From contig HF972653.1 of NCBI GenBank assembly GCA_000432995.1, positions 25,702 through 32,158 of the forward strand: 6,457 bases of DNA, written 5' to 3'. The translations under genes and the position numbers were made by a program. This stretch comes from Clostridium sp. CAG:1013. GTDB taxonomy: Bacteria; Bacillota; Clostridia; Oscillospirales; Acutalibacteraceae. How positions within the stretch are numbered: the stretch's first letter is position 1; every line of letters starts with the position of its first letter. This document shows, piece by piece, positions 1 to 5,460 of the stretch. Below the pieces are notes generated by a model that was not told where the DNA came from, ran no database searches, and saw only the letters and a list, made by a program, of their open reading frames with translations.

Positions 1-125
1 TCATGGTAAAAGGGAACGTTGTTGTAGCAGTAATCCACCATCCAGCGCAGACGGCGAAGCTGTAGCGCCTCGATGTCCGCTCGCTTCATCGTCTCAATGT
101 CTTTTTGAAAAAACCTTGGTTCCAT
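1..125 (-). CDS. Phenylacetate-CoA ligase-like enzyme, N-terminal fragment
   Basis: Only the first 41 codons are present; the gene continues past the left edge. The reverse strand reads from an ATG at 125 through IETMKRADIEALQLRRLRW and ends with NNVPFYH. This matches the N-terminal signature of the PaaK family: an acidic/Arg-rich helix 'IE.(M/L)..(E/D).(E/R)ALQL.RL' followed by 'NVPFY'. Family members are adenylate-forming cytoplasmic enzymes that activate phenylacetate or related aryl acids to acyl-CoA via an acyl-AMP. The ATP-binding and catalytic parts lie outside the window, so the substrate cannot be judged and a paralogue of the family is possible. A purine-rich stretch (GGAAGGAAGG, then GGGAG) precedes the ATG. 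It lies 94 bases downstream of the pyridoxal kinase gene on the same strand, so the two could be co-transcribed. The family call is fairly sure, the exact substrate is not. Confidence 0.8.
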   Translation of the reverse strand, partial: MEPRFFQKDIETMKRADIEALQLRRLRWMVDYCYNNVPFYH

Positions 126-219
126 GGTCTCCCAAACCTTCCTTCCCGGCGGTATTTCAAAAAATGTTTCCACCGGTGTTTTCTGGCGCTTTAAATCAGA
201 AAAGCAGCCTTAGATTATT
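126..219. other. Intergenic gap between pyridoxal kinase and ligase genes
   Basis: This 94-base gap follows the kinase stop (220-222) and precedes the ligase start on the minus strand. No intrinsic terminator with a T tract is visible for the kinase, and no convincing -35/-10 pair for the ligase. It holds an 8-base palindrome CACCGGTG (171-178). Read on the minus strand, CGGTGG can pair with CCGCCG across a 17-base AT-rich loop (one G-U pair), just upstream of the ligase ribosome binding site. The absence of a terminator leans toward read-through from the kinase gene, but this is weak. Confidence 0.4.
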
Positions 220-1107
220 TTACCGTAAATTCGGACGGTTTGCAACACTTTTTCTACACGCTTCCATTTTTTCCGCCAACCAGGGCAGGTGAACCTCGAA
301 TTTAGGACCAAAACGGTGGTCAGGGCTTTTCTCAAAGGTAGTCTCGATGGTGCGCCAGGTAAATTCCGTGGCGGTCTCACAGGCCTCCTCCAAAGTCACG
401 CCGTTAAGCAGTCCACCCAGCAGCGACGAAGCAAACAGGTCTCCGGTGCCATGATAGAATCCGTCAATTCGGTCTGTGAGGAACAGCTCCATCCGGCCAG
501 TGCGGGAATCGAAGCAGGCCGTCCCCAAGCTGCCGGCTTTCAGCCACACCCCAGTGAGCACCGCCATCTTCGGGCCCATTTCACACAGCTTTTTCAAGAT
601 CTCCTCCACCTTATCTCGGGTATAAGGGCCCGGATCGTACTCCTTCCCCAGCAGGTGACAGGCCTCGGTCATGTTGGGAACTACAATATCCGCTTTCCGG
701 CAGAGCCGCTCCATGCCGTCGGCCATTTCCTGGGTGTAGGTCTGGTAAAGCTTCCCACCATCCCCCATCACCGGATCCACCATGATGAGGGTATCCTCTT
801 CCTTGAACCAGTCAAAGATCTGCTCCACCAGATCGATCTGCCCGGCGCTGCCCAAAAAGCCGCTGTAAAGGGAACCGAACCGGCAGCCGATCTTTTTCCA
901 GTGCTCCGCCATGGGAAGCAAGTCGCCGGTAAGATCCCGATAGGTGAAGCCGGTAAAGCCGCCGGTATGAGTGGAGAGCACCGCCGTAGGCATGACGGAA
1001 GTTTCCACCCCGCAGCAGGAAAGCACCGGCAGGGCCACTGTCAAAGAGCACTTGCCCACCCCAGAAATATCGTGGATGGCAAGGCAGCTCATTTCTTTAT
1101 ATTCCAT
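220..1107 (-). CDS. pdxY: Pyridoxal/pyridoxamine kinase (PdxK/PdxY family)
   Basis: A 295-residue cytoplasmic ribokinase-fold enzyme expected to phosphorylate pyridoxal, pyridoxamine or pyridoxine with ATP, feeding vitamin B6 salvage to PLP. Visible signatures are the N-terminal AIHDISGVGKCSLTVALP (10-27), the family block PTAVLSTHTGGFTG (40-53), the DPVMGD nucleotide-site motif (111-116), and the HGTGD anion-hole/catalytic-base motif (219-223, base Asp223). Length fits the family (about 280-295). The start at 1107 is preferred over the longer frame to 1212 because AGGCGGG sits 8 bases upstream. The 35-residue extension would also run through the gene's own promoter, and its composition is not family-like. 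The sequence pattern is the Gram-positive 'pyridoxamine kinase' type rather than the ThiD-like kinase. A hydroxymethylpyrimidine kinase role is possible but less likely. No PLP biosynthesis genes are in view, so a salvage role is inferred. Confidence 0.9.
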   Translation of the reverse strand: MEYKEMSCLAIHDISGVGKCSLTVALPVLSCCGVETSVMPTAVLSTHTGGFTGFTYRDLTGDLLPMAEHWKKIGCRFGSLYSGFLGSAGQIDLVEQIFDWFKEEDTLIMVDPVMGDGGKLYQTYTQEMADGMERLCRKADIVVPNMTEACHLLGKEYDPGPYTRDKVEEILKKLCEMGPKMAVLTGVWLKAGSLGTACFDSRTGRMELFLTDRIDGFYHGTGDLFASSLLGGLLNGVTLEEACETATEFTWRTIETTFEKSPDHRFGPKFEVHLPWLAEKMEACRKSVANRPNLR

Positions 1108-1115
1108 GGTAATGT

Positions 1116-1122
1116 CCCGCCT
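1116..1122 (-). promoter_or_regulatory. Ribosome binding site of pyridoxal kinase
   Basis: Reverse strand AGGCGGG, 8 bases before the ATG at 1107. It fixes the start at 1107 instead of the upstream in-frame ATG at 1212. It is a variant Shine-Dalgarno (C inside the G run) also used by the 35-residue gene at 2968. Confidence 0.7.
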
Positions 1123-1147
1123 TTTTTCAAATGATGATAATGGAACC

Positions 1148-1176
1148 AGTTTAGTACAGCCGGGGCGGATTGTCAA
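1148..1176 (-). promoter_or_regulatory. Sigma-A promoter of pyridoxal kinase
   Basis: On the reverse strand TTGACA (1176-1171) is a perfect -35, followed after exactly 17 bases by TAAACT (1153-1148), a 4/6 match to the -10. Transcription would start near 1141, giving a leader of about 35 bases that contains only the ribosome binding site. No riboswitch fits in so short a leader. A CTGGTT hexamer overlaps the -35 side and recurs just after the -10 on the same strand; whether it is an operator half-site is unknown. Confidence 0.8.
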
Positions 1177-1236
1177 ACCAGAACCGTCCCTAAAAATCAT
1201 CTGACAGTTCATTTAAGGAGGAGCTCTATTTTTTTC

Positions 1237-1255
1237 GAAATTCTTTTAAAATTTC
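1237..1255. repeat. AT-rich inverted repeat upstream of SLH gene promoter
   Basis: GAAATT (1237-1242) and AATTTC (1250-1255) form a 6-base inverted repeat with a 7-base AT spacer. It ends 10 bases before the -35 of the SLH lipoprotein promoter, inside a very AT-rich stretch (about 1229-1257) that contrasts with the GC-rich surroundings. It could act as an UP element or a regulator site, or be chance in AT-rich DNA. Confidence 0.3.
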
Positions 1256-1265
1256 TGTGGATCTT

Positions 1266-1295
1266 TTGCAACCTTTGTGACCGTTATGGTATTCT
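1266..1295 (+). promoter_or_regulatory. Extended -10 promoter of SLH lipoprotein gene
   Basis: TTGCAA (1266-1271, 5/6 match to -35) is followed after 18 bases by TATTCT (1290-1295, 4/6 match to -10), with a TGG extended -10 directly before it. The start would be near 1302, leaving a leader of about 73 bases. If so, the in-frame ATG at 1297 lies at or before the transcript start and cannot be the true start of the protein. Confidence 0.6.
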
Positions 1296-1355
1296 TATGG
1301 ATAGAGAGGAACAGGAGATAATCATATGCGATCCGGTGTATTGGGCCGTGGGCAT

Positions 1356-1363
1356 AAAGGAGG
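1356..1363 (+). promoter_or_regulatory. Ribosome binding site of SLH lipoprotein
   Basis: AAAGGAGG, a near-perfect Shine-Dalgarno, lies 11 bases before the ATG at 1375. It decides the start in favour of 1375 over the in-frame ATG at 1297. Confidence 0.8.
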
Positions 1364-1374
1364 TTGATGTACTT

Positions 1375-2784
1375 ATGAAAAAGAAAACATTCGTCACCAC
1401 TCTCTGTGTTATGTTAAGTGTGCTTCTTCTTTTCGGTTGCGCGGCCGCTCCCGCTTCCAGTGTGGGATCGGCGGATGAGATCCCACCTGAGGGAAACGCC
1501 CTCTCCGTTTCTCAGGAGCAAGGCCCCTTTACCGATGTTTCCACTAGTGACTGGTTCCACGACCACGTGATGTGGGCCGTTGATGCCGGGTATTTCTCCG
1601 GGACAACGAACACCACCTTCGAGCCTGACTCCCCTATGAGCCGGGCTATGCTGGTGACTGTCCTAGCCAACCGGGAAAGGATCACGCCCGACCGGTATCG
1701 GGATTGCCGCTTCGTCGACGTAGAATCAGGCGCCTGGTACGCTGAGCCGGTGGAATGGGCCGCCGCCTGGGGGATCGTCAGCGGCACCGGCATGGGAGAG
1801 TTCACTTATAACACCCCCACTCTAGAAAACTTCTCCCCGGCCGCTCCTCTCACCCGCCAGGACGGAGCTGTAATCCTCTACAACTATTTGGAAAAGCTGG
1901 GAATGGACACCGCCGTCCAGAAAGGGGTGGCGGACCGATTCTCCGATGCTGGGGAGATCTCCTCCTACGCCCGGACCGCTCTTGACTGGGCAGTAGGCGC
2001 CGGGGTTTTGAAGGGAGACGGCGGAAAACTTCGTCCCCAAGGGACCCTGACCCGTGCGGAAGCAGCCGCCGTCCTTCACAGCTTTTTGGACCTGCTCCCG
2101 GAAGGGGCCGTCCTGGGGGATTTCCCGGTGAAACCCATCCAGGACACCCTGTTTGAAGCAAACGGCCAGATTTACACCTACCACATCCCCCAGATCCAAC
2201 TGGACAGCGTGGACGTGCAGCAGATCCACAATTCCATCAACGAGACCTATTTTGAGACTCTGAGCTGGGTCCAGCAGAACGTGGGTTCCGGGTATTCTCC
2301 CAACTGTATACAGCTGGGCTACTTCACCGGCATGTCTCATGGGGTGTTGTCCCTGGTGACCTTCGACCGCACCTACGAGGACATCGACTACCGGATCTGG
2401 AACGTGGACACGGCCACCGGCCAGCAGATAGACAGCGCTTCCCTGCTGGAGAAATCCGGTCATACTCTGGAGGAGTACCAGCAGGCAGCCCGGACTGCAT
2501 TGGAGAAGGCTTTCAACGGCTACGCGGCATATTACCAGGAAAACTACGGATACGACTCCTATACAGATAACCTGCGGGAAATGACCCTCTACCCCGCCAG
2601 CTACGGCTTCGAGGACTGGGAGACTCCTATTGACGAGCTGTTTTTCAGCAGCCCATGTTCCATGAAGGGCGCCCAACTTTTTGTAGACAGCCACGGTCAG
2701 CTTTGGATGGTGGGAGTAATTTGGCACGATGTGGGTTCCCAACGGAGGTATGTGGCGCTGCCCCTGGAACTTTATTGGAAGTAA
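1375..2784 (+). CDS. SLH-domain lipoprotein with C-terminal DUF3298/RsiV-like domain
   Basis: A 469-residue exported protein. Residues 1-22 are a lipoprotein signal: Lys2-4, a hydrophobic core, then LLLFGC with Cys22 as the lipidated residue. A low-complexity linker (23-50) precedes three SLH repeats, roughly 52-103 (FTDV..DWFHDHVMWAV), 113-175 (FVDVESGAWYAEPVEWA) and 189-241 (FSDAGEISSYARTALDWAV). SLH domains bind pyruvylated secondary cell-wall polymers. Only the third repeat keeps the canonical TRAE ligand motif; the others have SRAM and TRQD. The second repeat has about 10 extra residues before its TRQD motif. The region from about 260 to the end resembles DUF3298/RsiV-type extracellular domains: IPQIQLDS (271-278), then a strand-rich part with NVDTATGQQID (343-353). 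No catalytic residues are recognised. The start at 1375 has a strong ribosome binding site and gives a proper signal peptide. The gene is a single unit with its own promoter and terminator. Role in envelope attachment or sensing is inferred; the C-terminal domain call is tentative. Confidence 0.85.
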   Translation: MKKKTFVTTLCVMLSVLLLFGCAAAPASSVGSADEIPPEGNALSVSQEQGPFTDVSTSDWFHDHVMWAVDAGYFSGTTNTTFEPDSPMSRAMLVTVLANRERITPDRYRDCRFVDVESGAWYAEPVEWAAAWGIVSGTGMGEFTYNTPTLENFSPAAPLTRQDGAVILYNYLEKLGMDTAVQKGVADRFSDAGEISSYARTALDWAVGAGVLKGDGGKLRPQGTLTRAEAAAVLHSFLDLLPEGAVLGDFPVKPIQDTLFEANGQIYTYHIPQIQLDSVDVQQIHNSINETYFETLSWVQQNVGSGYSPNCIQLGYFTGMSHGVLSLVTFDRTYEDIDYRIWNVDTATGQQIDSASLLEKSGHTLEEYQQAARTALEKAFNGYAAYYQENYGYDSYTDNLREMTLYPASYGFEDWETPIDELFFSSPCSMKGAQLFVDSHGQLWMVGVIWHDVGSQRRYVALPLELYWK

Positions 2785-2822
2785 CTTTTTAAAAGGGTAA
2801 TCAATTAATTTATATAGAAAGC

Positions 2823-2857
2823 AAAAAGAAGGCTGTCGGGAGACCGGCGGCCTTTTT
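2823..2857 (+). terminator. Intrinsic terminator of SLH lipoprotein gene
   Basis: The stem GGCTGTCGG (2831-2839) pairs with CCGGCGGCC (2844-2852) around a GAGA loop, with two G-U pairs, and is extended by A/T pairs from AAGAA against the following TTTTT (2853-2857). It lies 38 bases after the stop at 2784. Because G-U pairs on the plus transcript become C-A mismatches on the opposite strand, it works best in the plus direction. It separates the SLH unit from the metG operon. Confidence 0.9.
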
Positions 2858-2885
2858 CGTCGTATGATGTCCTCAAAACAAGGGA

Positions 2886-2914
2886 TTTACAAACCGGGAG
2901 AAAAATGGTAAACT
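2886..2914 (+). promoter_or_regulatory. Sigma-A promoter of the metG operon
   Basis: TTTACA (2886-2891, 5/6 to -35) is followed after 17 bases by TAAACT (2909-2914), with an extended -10 TGG (2906-2908). It starts 28 bases past the SLH terminator and 82 bases before the 35-residue gene, so transcription should begin near 2921. No T-box (no AGGGTGG...CCGCG specifier/antiterminator signature) or SAM riboswitch is recognisable in the leader, although metG transcripts in Firmicutes may carry such control. Confidence 0.75.
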
Positions 2915-2967
2915 ATTTGATAATTATCGGCTTTTGGCACGTTGGCCGGAAGAAAGGCGGGAACACT

Positions 2968-3075
2968 ATGAAAGGCTACAACGACAAGAGAAGAAAATGG
3001 TTTGTCCGCGTCACCGCATGGGTCCTGGTGGTGTTGATGGTTGCCACGGTTTTTTCCGTGCTGATCTTCCGGTAA
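2968..3075 (+). CDS. 35-residue single-span membrane miniprotein
   Basis: The ATG at 2968 opens a 35-codon frame ending in TAA (3073-3075). The N-terminus is strongly basic (MKGYNDKRRKWFVR), followed by one hydrophobic span (about residues 15-34, TAWVLVVLMVATVFSVLIF) and a terminal Arg. By the positive-inside rule the N-terminus should be cytoplasmic. AGGCGGG (2955-2961) lies 6 bases upstream, and a good promoter is placed just ahead, so it is probably translated. It is the first gene of the metG transcript, 64 bases before the metG start. In size and layout it recalls Firmicute miniproteins such as Prli42 (a membrane anchor for the stressosome) and the DUF4044 family, but no sequence motif proves either. 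Function unknown. Confidence 0.65.
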   Translation: MKGYNDKRRKWFVRVTAWVLVVLMVATVFSVLIFR

Positions 3076-3105
3076 AAAACGGGATCTCTTTTTTCAGGAA
3101 TACAG

Positions 3106-3120
3106 CCGCCCCCTGGGCGG
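3106..3120 (+). promoter_or_regulatory. GC hairpin just upstream of metG ribosome binding site
   Basis: CCGCCC (3106-3111) pairs with GGGCGG (3115-3120) around a 3-base loop. It ends 3 bases before the metG Shine-Dalgarno and lacks a T tract, so it is not a terminator. It could stabilise the transcript end or tune metG translation after the miniprotein gene. Function is inferred. Confidence 0.4.
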
Positions 3121-3123
3121 GAT

Positions 3124-3129
3124 GGAGGG
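3124..3129 (+). promoter_or_regulatory. Ribosome binding site of metG
   Basis: GGAGGG ends 10 bases before the ATG at 3140. An in-frame ATG at 3122 overlaps this site and has no Shine-Dalgarno of its own, so 3140 is the likely start. Confidence 0.7.
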
Positions 3130-3139
3130 TTTTCACACT

Positions 3140-5098
3140 ATGAGCAACAAAGGGAAGTATTATTTGACAACAGCCATTGCTTACACGTCCGGCAAGCCTC
3201 ACATCGGCAACGTGTACGAGATCGTCTTGGCGGACAGCATCGCCCGTTTTAAGCGAATGGAAGGCTACGACGTGTTTTTCCAGACCGGTACCGATGAGCA
3301 CGGCCAGAAAAACGAGCTGAAGGCAGAAGCGGAAGGCGTCACCCCTAAGGAATTCGTGGACCGAGTGGCCGGCATCATCAAGGGTCAGTTCGACCTGATG
3401 AATGTCTCCTACGATCACTTCATCCGCACCACTGACGATTATCACGAGGAGCAGGTAAAGAAGATCTTCAAGTACCTCTACGACAAGGGCGACATCTACA
3501 AGGGCGCCTACGAGGGCCTGTACTGCACTCCCTGTGAGAGCTTCTGGACCGAGAGCCAGCTGGTGGACGGCAAGTGCCCCGACTGCGGCCGGGAAGTCCA
3601 TCCCGCCAAGGAAGAAGCCTACTTCTTCAAGATGAGCAAGTACGCTCAGCGGCTTATCGACCACATCAACGCCCATCCCGAGTTCATCCAGCCTGTGGCC
3701 CGGAAGAACGAGATGATGAACAACTTCCTGCTGCCCGGTTTGCAGGATCTGTGCGTGTCCCGTACCTCCTTTAAATGGGGCATCCCCGTGGACTTCGATC
3801 CCAAGCACGTGGTGTATGTGTGGCTGGACGCTTTGACCAACTACATCACCGGCATCGGCTACCACTGCGGCGAGGAAAGCACAGAGCAGTTCGGGAAGCT
3901 GTGGCCCGCCGACCTGCACCTGATCGGCAAGGACATCATCCGCTTCCACACCATTTACTGGCCCATTTTCCTGATGGCTCTTGACCTGCCTCTGCCCAAG
4001 CAGGTGTTCGGTCATCCCTGGCTGCTGATGAACGGCGGCAAGATGAGTAAGTCCAAAGGCAACATCATCTATGCTGATGACCTGGTGGATATGTTCGGTG
4101 TGGACGCGGTGCGGTACTTCCTGCTCCACGAGATGCCCTACGACAACGACGGTAACCTGACCTGGGAACTGGTAGCGGAGCGGACCAACTCCGACCTGGC
4201 CAACACCCTGGGCAACCTGGTGAACCGGACCATCTCCATGAGCAACAAGTACTTTGACGGCGTGGTGACCAACACCGGTGTCACCGAGGCCGTGGACGAT
4301 GACCTGAAGGCTGTGGCCGCCGCCTGCCGTGACAAGGCCGCCGCAAAGATGGCCGACCTGAAGGTGGCCGACGCTATCACCGAAATCTTCACCCTGTTCA
4401 AGCGGTGCAACAAATATATCGACGAGACCATGCCCTGGGTGCTGGCCAAGTCCGAGGACACCAAGTCTCGTCTGGCAACCGTGCTCTACAACCTGGTAGA
4501 CTGCGTCTGCTTGGGCGCTTCTCTGCTCCAGCCCTTCATGCCCGGCACCTGCGAGAAGATCTTCCAGCAGCTGAACGCCCAGCCCCGTGATTGGGACGAT
4601 CAGGTCAAGACCGGTCTGTATCCCAGCGGGAACAAGGTCACCGACAAGCCGGAGATTCTCTTTGCCCGCCTGGACATCAATGAAGTGATGGACAAGGTGG
4701 TAGCCATGGAAGAAGCCCGCAAGCCCAAGCCCGCCATTGAAGTGGAGCCCCAGCTCACCGAGCCGGTGGATTTCGACACTTTCTGCAAATGCGATTTCCG
4801 CGCCGTGAAGGTAAAGGCCTGCGAAGCCGTGAAGAAGAGCGCCAAACTGCTGCGCTTTACTTTGGATGACGGCACCGGTACTGACCGGCAGATTCTCTCC
4901 GGCATCCACAAGTGGTACGAGCCTGAGGACCTCATTGGTAAAACCCTGGTGGCTATTGTGAACCTGCCTCCCCGAAAGATGATGGGCCTGGAAAGCTGCG
5001 GTATGCTGCTGTCCGCCGTCCACACGGAAAAGGGCGAGGAGTGCCTGCACCTGATGATCGTGGATGACTCCATCCCCGCAGGCGCTAAGCTCTGCTAA
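3140..5098 (+). CDS. metG: Methionyl-tRNA synthetase
   Basis: A 652-residue class I aminoacyl-tRNA synthetase that charges tRNA-Met (initiator and elongator) with methionine in the cytoplasm. The catalytic HIGH motif appears as HIGN (21-24) and the KMSKS loop is exact (301-305). A knuckle with four cysteines for zinc, Cys129, Cys132, Cys146 and Cys149, sits in the connective peptide. The tRNA-Met anticodon-binding helical domain follows. Residues from about 543 to 652 form the C-terminal Trbp111-like OB-fold tRNA-binding domain (FDTFCKCDFRAVKV ... PPRKMMGLESCGMLLSA), which usually mediates dimerisation. Length and domain order match Firmicute MetG/MetS (about 650-665). It is intact. The start at 3140 (MSNKGKYYLTTAIAYTSGK) matches family N-termini and has GGAGGG upstream. 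Codon use is strict: there is no TTA, CTA or TCA codon over nearly the whole gene, as expected for high expression. It lies 32 bases before the next gene and is likely co-transcribed with it. Confidence 0.98.
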   Translation: MSNKGKYYLTTAIAYTSGKPHIGNVYEIVLADSIARFKRMEGYDVFFQTGTDEHGQKNELKAEAEGVTPKEFVDRVAGIIKGQFDLMNVSYDHFIRTTDDYHEEQVKKIFKYLYDKGDIYKGAYEGLYCTPCESFWTESQLVDGKCPDCGREVHPAKEEAYFFKMSKYAQRLIDHINAHPEFIQPVARKNEMMNNFLLPGLQDLCVSRTSFKWGIPVDFDPKHVVYVWLDALTNYITGIGYHCGEESTEQFGKLWPADLHLIGKDIIRFHTIYWPIFLMALDLPLPKQVFGHPWLLMNGGKMSKSKGNIIYADDLVDMFGVDAVRYFLLHEMPYDNDGNLTWELVAERTNSDLANTLGNLVNRTISMSNKYFDGVVTNTGVTEAVDDDLKAVAAACRDKAAAKMADLKVADAITEIFTLFKRCNKYIDETMPWVLAKSEDTKSRLATVLYNLVDCVCLGASLLQPFMPGTCEKIFQQLNAQPRDWDDQVKTGLYPSGNKVTDKPEILFARLDINEVMDKVVAMEEARKPKPAIEVEPQLTEPVDFDTFCKCDFRAVKVKACEAVKKSAKLLRFTLDDGTGTDRQILSGIHKWYEPEDLIGKTLVAIVNLPPRKMMGLESCGMLLSAVHTEKGEECLHLMIVDDSIPAGAKLC

Positions 5099-5130
5099 AC
5101 CAGATTTGTTTTTCAGAGGAGGAACGAAAC

Positions 5131-5460
5131 ATGGCGGGAAATATTATCATGCTGGTATGCATGTGGTTTTGTGCTGGACTTTTCCTGGGAATGGGATTGT
5201 ACGCTTCACGGCGTGAGGAACCCATGTGGTTCTGGTCCGGAGAAAAGGTGCCGAAAGACACTGTCACCGATGTTCCCGCCTACAACAAGGCTCACAGCCG
5301 CCTTTTCCTCCTCTACTCCCTACCCTGGTGGCTGGGAGGACTTTTGGGACTGGCTCATCCCCTGGCAGCGGCCATCGTGGCAGTTCTGGCCTGTACCGCC
5401 GGTCTGGCATGGCTGATCTGGTCCCACGGAAACATTGAGAAAAGGTACAGAAAACAATGA
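5131..5460 (+). CDS. Small three-span membrane protein of unknown function
   Basis: A 109-residue protein with a strong ribosome binding site (GAGGAGG, 5116-5122, 8 bases before the ATG). Likely membrane spans are about 5-25, 57-75 and 77-98. Between the first two is a polar loop with a notable aromatic cluster, PMWFWSGEKV (31-40), and the sequence DVPAYNKAHSRLF (47-59). The C-terminus is basic (KRYRKQ). The pattern of one span, a short W/F-rich loop with D(V)xxYN, and then two spans resembles a group of small uncharacterised Firmicute membrane proteins (DUF3784-like), but this is recalled similarity and not a firm family call. No catalytic or transport motif is visible. Its TGA stop overlaps the tatD ATG (ATGA), so translation is probably coupled to tatD. 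Role unknown; the position between metG and tatD may be chance within a housekeeping operon. Confidence 0.8.
   Translation: MAGNIIMLVCMWFCAGLFLGMGLYASRREEPMWFWSGEKVPKDTVTDVPAYNKAHSRLFLLYSLPWWLGGLLGLAHPLAAAIVAVLACTAGLAWLIWSHGNIEKRYRKQ

Noticed and set aside
171..178. Palindrome CACCGGTG as a possible operator or restriction-avoidance site
   Set aside because: A single short GC palindrome in a GC-rich genome with no second copy in the gap; chance is sufficient.
289..1134. Plus-strand frame of 281 codons over the pyridoxal kinase
   Set aside because: Complementary in register to a gene with clear family motifs; the predicted product has no plausible domain.
1297..1374. N-terminal 26-codon extension of the SLH lipoprotein
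   Set aside because: It would bury the lipoprotein signal behind an acidic segment, starts at or before the predicted transcript start, and has no ribosome binding site, whereas AAAGGAGG precedes 1375.
1822..2742. Antisense frame of 306 codons over the SLH gene
   Set aside because: In register with the real gene, no ribosome binding site of note, no family features; a codon-bias shadow.
3076..3096. A-run and T-run flanking CGGGATCTC after the miniprotein gene, resembling a terminator
   Set aside because: The possible stem is only A-T pairs around an 8-9 base loop, too weak to terminate; metG has no other good promoter downstream of it.
2934..3143. Plus-strand 69-codon frame covering the start of the metG operon
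   Set aside because: It begins upstream of the well-supported 35-codon frame, lacks a good ribosome binding site, and its product shows no membrane span or other sensible pattern.
3011..5050. Very long antisense open frame (679 codons) over metG
   Set aside because: It is in exact register with metG, stays open only because TTA/CTA/TCA codons are avoided, and its His/Val/Gln/Leu-rich product has no recognisable domain.
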